A stretch of 17,844 nucleotides of DNA from Flavobacteriaceae bacterium (GCA_029247985.1 JAQWKF010000144.1:1-17844), one strand, 5' to 3'; positions 1-8,192 are shown, counted from the first letter of the stretch. The notes: a model not told the origin generated them from the sequence alone. Translations and numbers: made by a program.

Positions 1-735
1 ACCGCCATCTACGTGCAATACCTGTCCTGTTATGTAAGCAGATAAATCAGCGGCTAAAAATAGGCAAGCGTTGGCTACATCATCTGGCGAGCCGCCGCGT
101 TTTAATGGGATGCCCGCCCGCCATTGGGCAACGACATCTTCAGGGAGCTTATCGGTCATTTCTGTTTCAATAAACCCGGGTGCGATCACATTTGATCTTA
201 TATTCCTTGAGCCCAATTCGAGCGCTATTGATTTTGAAAAACCAATAATACCCGCTTTTGAAGCTGCATAATTTGATTGACCTGCATTTCCTTTAACACC
301 AACAACAGAACTCATGTGAATTAAACTTCCGTGTCGTTGCTTGAGCATGGTGCGCTGTACCGCCTTGGTCATGTTAAATACAGACTTTAAGTTGACTTCA
401 ATGACGTTGTCAAAATCTTCTTCAGAAATGCGCATCAATAAGTTGTCTTTGGTAATACCTGCATTATTTATCAATACGTCTATAGAATCAAATATTTCCA
501 AAACATCAGAAACAAGTTGCTGTGCAGCATCAAAGTCGGCAGCGTTTGATTTAAATGCTTTGGCCATAACGCCAAATGCGCTAAGTTCTGCTTCTAATTC
601 CTTTGCTGGTCCTTCAGACGAACTGTAGGTAAATGCCACATTGGCCCCTTGCCTAGCAAAAGCCAAGGCTATACCACGACCTATACCCCTACTAGCGCCT
701 GTAATGATGATATTTTTTCCTTTTACTAAATCCAT
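1..735 (-). CDS. fabG: 3-oxoacyl-ACP reductase FabG (C-terminus cut by window edge)
   Basis: NADPH-dependent reductase of fatty acid elongation, converting 3-oxoacyl-ACP to 3-hydroxyacyl-ACP in the cytoplasm. The 245 codons in the window show a short-chain dehydrogenase fold: the TGASRGIG cofactor loop (residues 12-19), NNAG (90-93), catalytic Ser143 in SSVVG, and the YAASK box with Tyr156 and Lys160. PGFIETEMT follows at 186-194. Translation reaches HVDGG at base 1, so only the last few residues of a protein usually about 248 long are missing. The start ATG at 735 lies 4 bases after the sucD stop, so the gene is the downstream member of the lpx-efp-sucD run. Its 3-hydroxyacyl-ACP product feeds both FabZ and the LpxA/LpxD acyltransferases encoded upstream. 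A related SDR reductase of other specificity is possible, but motifs and context favour FabG. Confidence 0.93.
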   Translation of the reverse strand, partial: MDLVKGKNIIITGASRGIGRGIALAFARQGANVAFTYSSSEGPAKELEAELSAFGVMAKAFKSNAADFDAAQQLVSDVLEIFDSIDVLINNAGITKDNLLMRISEEDFDNVIEVNLKSVFNMTKAVQRTMLKQRHGSLIHMSSVVGVKGNAGQSNYAASKAGIIGFSKSIALELGSRNIRSNVIAPGFIETEMTDKLPEDVVAQWRAGIPLKRGGSPDDVANACLFLAADLSAYITGQVLHVDGG

Positions 736-739
736 ACTA

Positions 740-1612
740 TTATGCTAAAACTTGTGCTACGGTTTTTCCTATGGCTGCAGGCGAATCCACTACGTGTATG
801 CCACATGCTTTCATAATGGCTTTTTTGGCTTCGGCAGTATCTTCTGCACCTCCTACTATTGCACCAGCATGTCCCATGGTACGACCTTTAGGCGCTGTTT
901 CCCCAGCAATAAAACCCACTACAGGTTTTGGGTTGCCTTGAGATTTGATCCAATTGGCAGCATCGGCTTCTAACTGTCCGCCTATCTCACCAATCATAAC
1001 AATACATTCGGTTTCATCGTCTTCCATAAGCAATTGGACTGCATCTTTGGTTGTAGTTCCAATAATGGGATCGCCACCAATACCAATTGCAGTCGTTATG
1101 CCATATCCTTCTTTAACTACTTGGTCGGCAGCTTCATAGGTCAGGGTTCCCGATTTGGATACGATACCTACATTTCCTTTTTTAAAGACAAAGCCAGGCA
1201 TTATCCCTACTTTGGCTTCATCAGGCGAGATAACTCCTGGGCAGTTTGGACCTACCACACGGCAATCTTTACCTCGGACATATTCCATGGCTTTGGCCAT
1301 ATCATTTACGGGAATTCCCTCAGTAATGGTGATGATAACTTTTATTCCTGCTTCTGCAGCCTCCATAATGGCATCAGCAGCAAAGGCTGGTGGCACAAAA
1401 ATGATGGAAGTGTCTGCCTTAACTTCTTTGACAGCTTCTGCAACCGTATTAAAAACAGGTTTTTCTAAGTGTGTTTGTCCGCCTTTTCCAGGTGTTACAC
1501 CCCCTAGGACATTGGTGCCGTAAGCAATCATTTGGCTTGCATGAAAAGTGCCTTCACTCCCTGTAAAGCCTTGTACGATAATATTTGAATCTTTGGTTAC
1601 TAGTACGCTCAT
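740..1612 (-). CDS. sucD: Succinyl-CoA ligase, alpha subunit
   Basis: Alpha subunit of succinyl-CoA synthetase, the TCA-cycle enzyme that couples succinyl-CoA cleavage to ADP or GDP phosphorylation; the active enzyme needs the beta subunit SucC. The 290-residue protein has normal family length. The CoA-binding Rossmann domain carries GFTGSEGTFH (15-24), the next conserved block is GPNCPG (121-126), and the ligase domain carries GHAGAIVGG with His248 as the phosphorylated histidine. sucC is not in the window, so the two subunits are not adjacent here. The start ATG is 1 base after the efp stop, and fabG starts 4 bases beyond the sucD stop, so translation is probably coupled across efp, sucD and fabG. 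Confidence 0.97.
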   Translation of the reverse strand: MSVLVTKDSNIIVQGFTGSEGTFHASQMIAYGTNVLGGVTPGKGGQTHLEKPVFNTVAEAVKEVKADTSIIFVPPAFAADAIMEAAEAGIKVIITITEGIPVNDMAKAMEYVRGKDCRVVGPNCPGVISPDEAKVGIMPGFVFKKGNVGIVSKSGTLTYEAADQVVKEGYGITTAIGIGGDPIIGTTTKDAVQLLMEDDETECIVMIGEIGGQLEADAANWIKSQGNPKPVVGFIAGETAPKGRTMGHAGAIVGGAEDTAEAKKAIMKACGIHVVDSPAAIGKTVAQVLA

Positions 1613-1613
1613 G

Positions 1614-2180
1614 TTATTCTTTTACACGTTCAATGTAGGTGCCTTTCTCGGTATCTACTTTTATTTTGTCTCCCTCATTAATAAATAATGGAACATTGAT
1701 TTTTGCACCTGTTTCGGCAGTTGCGGGTTTAGTGGCGTTAGTTGCTGTATTTCCCTTGACACCTGGTTCCGTGTGCGTGATTTCTAAAATTACACTGGCT
1801 GGCATATCAACAGAAAGTGGACTGTCGTTTTCGGTATTTGTCATTACCGTTACGATTTCTCCTTCTTTCATCAACTTTGGTTGATCAAGAATGCTTTCTT
1901 GTAATTCAATTTGATTGTAATCTTCCGTGTTCATAAAATGATACACATCACCAACTGCGTATAAAAACTGGTATTTCCGTGTTTCCACACGAACATCTTC
2001 AATTTTATGACCAGCAGAAAAGGTGTTGTCTATTACTTTTCCTGAAGTTACGCTCTTGAGCTTTGTGCGTACAAAAGCAGGGCCTTTGCCTGGTTTGACG
2101 TGTAAAAACTCAATAATTTTATAAATATCATTGTTGTAATGAATACAAAGACCTTTTCGAATATCTGAAGTTGATGCCAT
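1614..2180 (-). CDS. efp: Elongation factor P
   Basis: EF-P binds near the ribosomal P site and relieves stalling at consecutive prolines. The 188 residues match the three-domain family length. The N-terminal KOW-like domain carries the loop VKPGKGPAF (28-36), in which Lys32 occupies the position modified with beta-lysine in E. coli. No modification enzyme (EpmA/EpmB or rhamnosyltransferase EarP) lies in the window, and the lysine tip argues against the EarP arginine type. The C-terminal OB domains contain the conserved GDKIKVDTEKGTYIERVKE end. It sits between lpxA (2 bases upstream) and sucD (1 base downstream), an odd placement for a translation factor that makes its transcription depend on the lipid A promoter unless an internal promoter exists. 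Confidence 0.96.
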   Translation of the reverse strand: MASTSDIRKGLCIHYNNDIYKIIEFLHVKPGKGPAFVRTKLKSVTSGKVIDNTFSAGHKIEDVRVETRKYQFLYAVGDVYHFMNTEDYNQIELQESILDQPKLMKEGEIVTVMTNTENDSPLSVDMPASVILEITHTEPGVKGNTATNATKPATAETGAKINVPLFINEGDKIKVDTEKGTYIERVKE

Positions 2181-2182
2181 AG

Positions 2183-2965
2183 TTAGTTTTGAATATATCC
2201 TTTCATAATACCGCGTTGTGATAGTCTGATGAACTGTAAAATATCATCTCGTTCTGTCGATGCTTCCATTTCGGCTTCAATGATCTGTGTGGCTTGGGTA
2301 TTGTTAAAATTCTTTTGGTAGAGAATGCGGTAAATGCTTTGAATTTCCCTGATTTTATCTGAATCAAAGCCCCTACGTCTTAACCCAACAGAATTAACAC
2401 CCGCATAAGAAAGTGGTTCACGTGCTGCTTTTACAAAAGGTGGAATATCCTTACGTACTAACGAACCACCTGCTACAAAGGCGTGATCGCCAATGGAACA
2501 AAACTGGTGTACGGCTGTCATTCCAGCTAAAATAACGTGACTGCCTACAGAAATATGCCCAGCAAGTGTGCTGTTGTTTGAGAAAATACAATGGTCACCA
2601 ACAATACAGTCGTGTGCGATGTGAGAATAAGCCATAATCAGACAGTATTTTCCGATTTTTGTCTTTGCTCTAGAAGTTGTGCCACGATTGATGGTTACAC
2701 ATTCCCTAATGGTGGTGTTATCCCCAATTTCAGCCGTTGTTTTTTCGCCGTTAAACTTAAGGTCTTGCGGCACAGCACTGATTACAGAGCCAGGAAAAAT
2801 ATTACAATTTTTTCCAATTCGCGCACCTTCCATGATGGTTACGTTTGGACCTATCCAAGTCCCCTCACCAATCACCACGTTTTTATCGATAGTGGTAAAT
2901 GGTTCTATTACGACATTCTTTGCAATTTTCGCATCTGAATGCACGTATGCTAATGGTTGATTCAT
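2183..2965 (-). CDS. lpxA: UDP-N-acetylglucosamine acyltransferase LpxA
   Basis: Catalyses the first step of lipid A synthesis, moving a 3-hydroxyacyl chain from ACP to the 3-hydroxyl of UDP-GlcNAc. The 260-residue protein starts with left-handed beta-helix hexapeptide repeats (about 8-175) and ends with a helical domain (about 180-260). The signature AVPQDLKFNGE lies at 64-74, and His118 in SHIAHDC matches the catalytic His125 of E. coli. At the acyl-chain ruler (E. coli Gly173) the residue is Gly166, which leaves the hydrocarbon pocket open, so a long hydroxyacyl donor is likely (inference). The ATG at 2965 overlaps the lpxC/fabZ stop by 4 bases (ATGA), which points to coupled translation. 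Confidence 0.97.
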   Translation of the reverse strand: MNQPLAYVHSDAKIAKNVVIEPFTTIDKNVVIGEGTWIGPNVTIMEGARIGKNCNIFPGSVISAVPQDLKFNGEKTTAEIGDNTTIRECVTINRGTTSRAKTKIGKYCLIMAYSHIAHDCIVGDHCIFSNNSTLAGHISVGSHVILAGMTAVHQFCSIGDHAFVAGGSLVRKDIPPFVKAAREPLSYAGVNSVGLRRRGFDSDKIREIQSIYRILYQKNFNNTQATQIIEAEMEASTERDDILQFIRLSQRGIMKGYIQN

Positions 2966-4362
2966 ACTTTGACTTGATCTTTTTGTACAATTTGAGCCAT
3001 CATTTCAGCCTCTGTTGTAACCCTGCCTCTAGAATACGCTACAGCCTGCATGTGGCAAATACCCCTGCGTATGGGCGATAATAATTCCATTTTGAAAATG
3101 AGGGTATCTCCAGGAACAACAGGGTTCTTGAATTTAGCATTTTCAATTTTCATAAAAAATGTAAGGTAGTTTTCTGGGTCTGGTACGGTATTTAATACCA
3201 ATACGCCACCCGCTTGCGCCATGGCTTCTATCTGAAGCACGCCTGGCATTACAGGTTGCCCCGGGAAGTGACCTGCAAAGTAGGGTTCGTTCATTGTGAT
3301 GCTCTTCATTCCTACAATATGCGTATCGCTCAATTCCAAAATCTTATCTACCAACAAGAATGGAGGACGGTGAGGTAATACTTTCATTATGGCATTTACA
3401 TCCATTAACGGTTCAGCATTTAAATCAAAGTCAGGAACACGATTTCGTCTTTCTTGCTTAATGATTTTAGCAAGTTTTTTTGCAAAACTTGTATTGGTGC
3501 CGTGACCAGGTTTGTTAGCAATTACCTTACCTCGAATACGACAGCCCACTAGTGCTAAGTCACCAATTACATCAAGCAACTTATGTCGTGCAGCCTCGTT
3601 GGGATATTTTAATGTTAGGTTATCTAAAATGCCGTTGGGTTTGACAGAAATACTTTTTCTGTTAAAAGCTTTACAAAGCTTGCTCATGGTTTCCTCAGAA
3701 AGCTCTTTGTCTACATATACAATGGCATTATTGAGGTCTCCACCTTTAATGAGCCCATTTTCAAGCAGCGACTCTATTTCGTGAAGAAAACTAAAGGTGC
3801 GTGCATTGGCAAACTCTTCCTTAAAATCACTGAGGTTTTTAAGATTTGCATTTTGCGTTCCAAGGACTTTGGTGCCAAAGTCGACCATGGTGGTAACTTG
3901 ATAGTCATCGGCTGGAATAACGGTTATTTCACTACCCGTTTCTTCATCAATAAAATTGATGTTTTCACGAACTATATATTCATACCGTTCCGCATCTTGT
4001 TCTTCAATGCCAGCCTCTAACAGGGCTTCAACAAAATGTATGGAAGAACCATCCATAATGGGTGGTTCAGAGGCATTTAATTCAATTAAAACGTTGTCTA
4101 TTTCTAATCCTACCAATGCAGCCAAAACGTGTTCGGATGTTTGGATGCTCACCCCATTCTTTTCAAGGTTTGTGCCTCTGGTTGTGTTAACTACCAAATT
4201 TGCATCGGCCTTTATTATCGGACTTCCTTCAAGATCAACACGAGAAAATGCATATCCATGATTTGGAGGAGCTGGCTTGAATGTAAGTCTAACTTTTCTT
4301 CCTGTATGGATACCAACACCGTTTAACGAAACAGCCTTGGAGATTGTTGTTTGTCTAGTCAT
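2962..4362 (-). CDS. lpxC/fabZ: Bifunctional LpxC deacetylase / FabZ dehydratase
   Basis: A natural fusion of two enzymes, 466 residues. The N-terminal part (about 1-310) is LpxC, the zinc deacetylase for the committed step of lipid A synthesis: SEH with Glu77 and His78, His260 and Asp264 in ARHKLLDVIGD as further zinc ligands, and His287 in KPGHGTN as the general acid. The C-terminal part (about 318-466) is FabZ, the 3-hydroxyacyl-ACP dehydratase: PHRPPFLLVDKI, then GHFPGQPVMPG with His365 and the catalytic Glu379 in LQIEAMAQ. The fusion is known from Bacteroidota and related groups. It overlaps lpxD by 8 bases and lpxA by 4. Joining the two activities ties lipid A commitment to the enzyme that competes for the same 3-hydroxyacyl-ACP. 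Confidence 0.97.
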   Translation of the reverse strand: MTRQTTISKAVSLNGVGIHTGRKVRLTFKPAPPNHGYAFSRVDLEGSPIIKADANLVVNTTRGTNLEKNGVSIQTSEHVLAALVGLEIDNVLIELNASEPPIMDGSSIHFVEALLEAGIEEQDAERYEYIVRENINFIDEETGSEITVIPADDYQVTTMVDFGTKVLGTQNANLKNLSDFKEEFANARTFSFLHEIESLLENGLIKGGDLNNAIVYVDKELSEETMSKLCKAFNRKSISVKPNGILDNLTLKYPNEAARHKLLDVIGDLALVGCRIRGKVIANKPGHGTNTSFAKKLAKIIKQERRNRVPDFDLNAEPLMDVNAIMKVLPHRPPFLLVDKILELSDTHIVGMKSITMNEPYFAGHFPGQPVMPGVLQIEAMAQAGGVLVLNTVPDPENYLTFFMKIENAKFKNPVVPGDTLIFKMELLSPIRRGICHMQAVAYSRGRVTTEAEMMAQIVQKDQVKV

Positions 4363-5383
4363 GGTTAAGCTTCTTTTTTAGGGATTGCAAATCTGTAATA
4401 TGTGTATGCAAATTTCTAAAATGTACATACGACTTGTTAAATGCTGTGTAATCAAAGGCTGGATAACCCATGATTTTTGATCCGTCTTTAATACTTTTTA
4501 AAATACCAGACTTTGCTTGAATGCCAACTCGGTTTCCAATTGTCAAATGTCCGCTAATACCTACCTGCCCACCTATTTGACAATGTGTGCCAATTTTAGT
4601 TGAACCTGCAATGCCAGTTTGCGCTGCAATAACAGTATGTTCACCAATTTCGACATTATGCCCAATTTGAATAAGATTATCAAGCTTTACACCATCTCCA
4701 ATACGCGTTGATCCGAGTGTCGCACGGTCAATAGTGGTGTTAGCACCTACATCTACGTTATTACCGAGTACTACGTTGCCGGTTTGTGGAACTTTATCGT
4801 AAGAACCAGTATCATTAGGAGCCCAGCCAAAACCATCGGCGCCTATAACAGCATTATTGTGAATTACACAATTACTACCGATCACGGAATCATCAAGAAT
4901 ACGGGCACCAACATGAATAATGGTGTTGTCGCCTATGCTAACATTTTTACCTATAAATACTTGAGGATGAATTACACAGTTTTTTCCAAGAGTTGTATGT
5001 GCGTCTATGTGTGCATAATTACCGATAGTTATCCCATCAGAACAGGATGCATCATCGGAAATATATGCATGTTCAGAGACACTAGGTGTAGGCACATGCT
5101 TAATTTCATTGTAATGACTTAGCAGCTTTGAAAAGGCTTCATACGGATCGCTTACACGAATAAGTGTTGTTTTATAATCTTTTTCTGCCACAAAGTCTTC
5201 ACTAACCAACGTAATGGTGGCGGCTGTACTGTATAAAAAAGAGGTGTATTTGGGATTGGCTAGAAAAGACAAACTCCCCTCTGTTCCTTCTTCGATTTTA
5301 GACAGCTTAGAAACCTCTGCTTTAGGGTTACCATCAACTGTTCCTGAAACCAGTTCCGCTATTTGAGTAGCATTAAATTTCAT
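4355..5383 (-). CDS. lpxD: UDP-3-O-acylglucosamine N-acyltransferase LpxD
   Basis: Third step of lipid A synthesis: transfers a second 3-hydroxyacyl chain from ACP to the 2-amino group produced by LpxC. The 342-residue protein has the N-terminal uridine-binding domain (about 1-98), a long hexapeptide beta-helix (about 100-315) and a C-terminal helix with FRNLHTHITDLQSLKKKL. His242 in IGHNVEIGEH matches the catalytic histidine. The GADGFGWAPN block (181-190) is typical of the family. It is the first gene of the lpx run. A perfect TAATTTTG promoter box lies 5 bases upstream of the ATG at 5383, so the operon may start here with almost no leader, although read-through from the HD gene 28 bases upstream is also possible. 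Confidence 0.97.
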   Translation of the reverse strand: MKFNATQIAELVSGTVDGNPKAEVSKLSKIEEGTEGSLSFLANPKYTSFLYSTAATITLVSEDFVAEKDYKTTLIRVSDPYEAFSKLLSHYNEIKHVPTPSVSEHAYISDDASCSDGITIGNYAHIDAHTTLGKNCVIHPQVFIGKNVSIGDNTIIHVGARILDDSVIGSNCVIHNNAVIGADGFGWAPNDTGSYDKVPQTGNVVLGNNVDVGANTTIDRATLGSTRIGDGVKLDNLIQIGHNVEIGEHTVIAAQTGIAGSTKIGTHCQIGGQVGISGHLTIGNRVGIQAKSGILKSIKDGSKIMGYPAFDYTAFNKSYVHFRNLHTHITDLQSLKKKLNHD

Positions 5384-5388
5384 AGGTG

Positions 5389-5396
5389 CAAAATTA
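5389..5396 (-). promoter_or_regulatory. Candidate -7 promoter box for lpxD operon
   Basis: On the minus strand the bases read TAATTTTG, a perfect match to the Bacteroidota -7 consensus TAnnTTTG. Only CACCT separates it from the lpxD ATG, which would give a leader of at most a few bases. I see no TTG at the expected -33 distance, so the site rests on the -7 box and its position between two genes. Confidence 0.45.
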
Positions 5397-5411
5397 CGAA
5401 AAATATCCGTC

Positions 5412-6611
5412 TTACTTTGGGAATGCTAAGAAGTACTTATAATCTTTTTTAGTAAGTATGGGAAAATGCGCGATTTCAGATGAAGCGTCAAATGAAGTTA
5501 ACGTACCATCGAGAGAACACAATTTAATAGGTTGTTCGTCTAAATCATAAGCTTGTGTGCTCAGGCTTCCTGCAAAAACAAAATAATCGATTTCAGTTGC
5601 AGACAAACTTAGTTTTTGCATAAAAGACTGTTGCTTGTCCTGGAGATCCTTGTCGCTAAAGGGTTGGTTAGCAATCTTGATCTTTAGTAAATCACGGTTT
5701 AAGATCATGTTTGCCAGTGAGGCCAAAATGAAATCATCGCAGTTGCTAGCCGCTTTAAGTGTAACCCAAACGTCGTTGTCGTCTAAATGTCTAAAATGTT
5801 GGATTTTGTCTTCTAGACCTGCTGCTTTATTGTTCGCAAGACCTGCCAAGGCAGCCGTGGATAAAGAAGATTTGGTTGCCTTATCCAACTGGTCAAAACG
5901 CTTAAAAAATCGAATCAACAACTCTTCTGCAACAAAGCTTGTTTTGTGCAAATAAACCGACCAATACATCATGCGTCGTGCCAACAAAAACTTTTCAATG
6001 GAGTGAATGGCCTTGGTGAAGAACACCAAGATGTCGTCTTTAACTGTCATCATCGTAATCAAACGTTCAGAATTGATGTTACCTTCTGTTACCCCAGAAT
6101 AAAAGCTGTCACGCTTCAAATAGTCCAATCTGTCTAGGTCAATATGTGAAGAAATAAGTTGATTAAAAAATCCACGTGGGTAGCTATTTGTAAACATTTG
6201 AATCGTTAAATCAAGCTTACCCTCAAATTCACCATTCATATCCTGCATAAGCGCTAAAGACATTTTTTCGTGTGCTGTGTCAGGCAATAAGGTATGTTCA
6301 AGTGCGTGCGAAAAGGGACCGTGTCCTAGGTCGTGTAAGAGCAATGCCGCATAAAGTGCTTCAGCCTCGTTATCCGCTATCACAACTCCTTGCTTACGAA
6401 GGCTTGCAACTGCTTTAGTAGCCAAATGCATGGCGCCTAATGCGTGTTGAAAACGCGTATGCTCTGTAGAGGGAAATACCAAAAAGGACAAGCCCATCTG
6501 TTTAATCCTACGTAAACGTTGTACATATGGATGATTGATAAGTTTACCAATAAACGGAGTTGGGATTGTAATAAAACCGTAAATTGGGTCGTTGTATTGA
6601 GTGAACTTCAC
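5412..6611 (-). CDS. HD-domain phosphohydrolase (dNTPase/SAMHD1-like)
   Basis: Cytoplasmic metal-dependent phosphohydrolase, substrate unknown. From the chosen start it has 399 residues. The HD superfamily ligands are in order: His56 in TRFQHALGAMHLA, His93-Asp94 in LLHDLGHGPFSHALEH, and Asp158 in SSHIDLDRLDYLKRDS, as in the dGTPase/SAMHD1 branch. The frame stays open up to an ATG at 6701, but that extension runs into porX on the other strand and looks non-native. A GTG at 6611 gives MKFTQYNDPIYGFI, which matches where homologues as I remember them begin. It is divergent from porX across 31 bases and ends 28 bases before lpxD. A TATCTTTG box lies 18 bases upstream of the GTG. The specific nucleotide it cleaves cannot be read from sequence. 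Confidence 0.88.
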   Translation of the reverse strand: MKFTQYNDPIYGFITIPTPFIGKLINHPYVQRLRRIKQMGLSFLVFPSTEHTRFQHALGAMHLATKAVASLRKQGVVIADNEAEALYAALLLHDLGHGPFSHALEHTLLPDTAHEKMSLALMQDMNGEFEGKLDLTIQMFTNSYPRGFFNQLISSHIDLDRLDYLKRDSFYSGVTEGNINSERLITMMTVKDDILVFFTKAIHSIEKFLLARRMMYWSVYLHKTSFVAEELLIRFFKRFDQLDKATKSSLSTAALAGLANNKAAGLEDKIQHFRHLDDNDVWVTLKAASNCDDFILASLANMILNRDLLKIKIANQPFSDKDLQDKQQSFMQKLSLSATEIDYFVFAGSLSTQAYDLDEQPIKLCSLDGTLTSFDASSEIAHFPILTKKDYKYFLAFPK

Positions 6612-6629
6612 TTTAGAAAAAATTACGTA

Positions 6630-6637
6630 CAAAGATA
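6630..6637 (-). promoter_or_regulatory. Candidate -7 promoter box for HD-domain gene
   Basis: The minus strand reads TATCTTTG, a perfect TAnnTTTG, in the 31-base gap between the divergent HD gene and porX and 18 bases before the GTG start. No good -33 TTG is seen at 17-23 bases. The porX promoter must then lie inside the HD coding region. A weak candidate on the plus strand is TTG at 6560 with TAAATTGG at 6580, which has one mismatch. Confidence 0.45.
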
Positions 6638-6642
6638 CATAT

Positions 6643-8190
6643 ATGCAGCCGATTGAACTTTTATGGATTGATGATGAGGTAGATTTACTACAAGCGCACA
6701 TTCTTTTCCTCAGCCAAAAGGGCTATAATGTTACAAAGGCACATAGCGGTCAAGACGCTTTGTCTCTCATGAAAGAGACTAGTTTTAATATCGTTTTATT
6801 GGACGAGAATATGCCGGGTATGTCAGGAATTGAAGTGCTGGCTGCAATTAAGCAAGATCATCCGCAACTTCCCGTCATCATGATTACCAAAAGCGAAGAA
6901 GAGAATATCATGGAGGAAGCTATTGGTGCTAAAATAGCCGACTACCTCATTAAGCCAGTTAATCCAAATCAAATTTTACTGTCCTTGAAAAAGAACTTGG
7001 ATGCCAATAAACTTGTAGCTGAGAAAACAATTGCTAGCTATCAACAATCGTTTCGGCAATTAAGCTCAGAAGTAATGCAAGCAGAATCACTCAGCACTTG
7101 GAGTGATGTTTATCAAAAAATTCTGTACTGGGAAATGGAGATTGATAGTATTGATTCTCCAGAGCTTAAAGAAATATTTACTTATCAAAAAACAGAAGCT
7201 AATATTGCTTTCTCGCGATTTGTTGAGAAGCATTATGCCAACTTACTTTTTGATGAAGATAAAGAAAAGCTTTTCTCAAATCAAGTGTTTGAGAAGTTGG
7301 TCGTACCCAAACTAAACAACAAACCTACGCTGTTGCTGATGATTGACAACCTGCGATATGATCAATATATTTCCATATCCCCCATTATTGCGCCTTACTA
7401 TAAAACAGAAATGGAGACATCGTATTTCAGTATACTTCCAACTGCAACACAATATGCGCGAAATGCTTTTTTTGCTGGCTTGCTTCCAAATGAAATGGAA
7501 GCGAAATATCCCCAGTGGTGGAAAAATGATGTTGATGAAGGAGGTAAAAATATGCATGAGCGTGAATTTTTGGGTGCACAATTGGACCGCCTAGGGCTAA
7601 ACCTAAAACACGGCTACACCAAAGTGAACAAGCCACATGAAGCGCGCAAGTTTATAGACACCTTCAAGACCAACCCAGCAGATGGTCTACAGGTACTTGT
7701 TTACAATTTTGTCGATATGATTTCACACGCAAAAACAGAAATGGAAGTAATTAAGGAATTGGCAAATTCTGACAAGGCGTATCGTTCACTCACAAAAAGC
7801 TGGTTCCAAAACAGCCTGTTACTAGACATCATTAAAATAGCTCAGCAAAAAGGCTATCAACTTATAGTTACTACAGATCACGGTACCATTAACGTGGAAC
7901 AACCTGCTAAAATTATTGGCGACCGTGAATCGAGTACTAACATCCGCTATAAGACTGGACGACGCCTTAAAACAGATGACAAGCACGTAATGATGGTTTC
8001 TGACCCTGAAAGTTTTGGTCTACCCTCCATAAACATGAGCAGTTCTTTTGCTTTTGCTAAAGAAAACTATTATCTAATTTATCCAACCCGCTACCATCAT
8101 TTTGTAAACTATTTCCGGAACACCTATCAACACGGCGGCATTTCATTAGAAGAGATGTGTATTCCTTTTGCGGTGTTTTCTCCAAAGTAG
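6643..8190 (+). CDS. porX: PorX-type response regulator with PglZ phosphodiesterase domain
   Basis: Regulator of the type IX secretion system, normally phosphorylated by the kinase PorY (not in the window). The 515-residue protein has a receiver domain (about 3-120) with acidic Asp10-Asp11, phospho-acceptor Asp54 in LLDENMPG, Thr82 and Lys104. A helical linker (about 125-225) follows, then a PglZ domain of the alkaline phosphatase superfamily. Candidate zinc ligands and nucleophile are Asp235 (MIDNLRYD), Thr267/Thr269, Asp358 and His362 (FVDMISH), Asp412-His413 (TTDHGT) and His497 (QHGGIS). Published work on PorX describes phosphodiesterase activity on oligonucleotides, and the intact metal set suggests this copy is active. 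The ATG at 6643 is preferred over the GTG at 6601, because MQPIELLWIDDE is the usual N-terminus and the longer form overlaps the HD gene. Confidence 0.95.
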   Translation: MQPIELLWIDDEVDLLQAHILFLSQKGYNVTKAHSGQDALSLMKETSFNIVLLDENMPGMSGIEVLAAIKQDHPQLPVIMITKSEEENIMEEAIGAKIADYLIKPVNPNQILLSLKKNLDANKLVAEKTIASYQQSFRQLSSEVMQAESLSTWSDVYQKILYWEMEIDSIDSPELKEIFTYQKTEANIAFSRFVEKHYANLLFDEDKEKLFSNQVFEKLVVPKLNNKPTLLLMIDNLRYDQYISISPIIAPYYKTEMETSYFSILPTATQYARNAFFAGLLPNEMEAKYPQWWKNDVDEGGKNMHEREFLGAQLDRLGLNLKHGYTKVNKPHEARKFIDTFKTNPADGLQVLVYNFVDMISHAKTEMEVIKELANSDKAYRSLTKSWFQNSLLLDIIKIAQQKGYQLIVTTDHGTINVEQPAKIIGDRESSTNIRYKTGRRLKTDDKHVMMVSDPESFGLPSINMSSSFAFAKENYYLIYPTRYHHFVNYFRNTYQHGGISLEEMCIPFAVFSPK

Positions 8191-8192
8191 TT

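Noticed and set aside
752..1523. Plus-strand open frames across sucD and other minus-strand genes
   Set aside because: They are antisense shadows of well-supported genes, with no recognisable motifs and unlike codon use.
6601..6642. porX start at the GTG at 6601
   Set aside because: It adds 14 residues before MQPIELLWIDDE, which is already the usual N-terminus of PorX proteins, and it overlaps the HD gene start.
6612..6701. Longer HD-domain protein starting at the ATG at 6701
   Set aside because: The extra 30 residues lie entirely inside the porX 5' region on the opposite strand and read MCACSKSTSSS, unlike the family. The GTG at 6611 gives the expected N-terminus.
6643..8190. PglZ domain as part of a BREX phage-defence system
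   Set aside because: The PglZ domain is fused to a receiver domain in the PorX layout, and no brxA, brxB, brxC, pglX or brxL gene is nearby.
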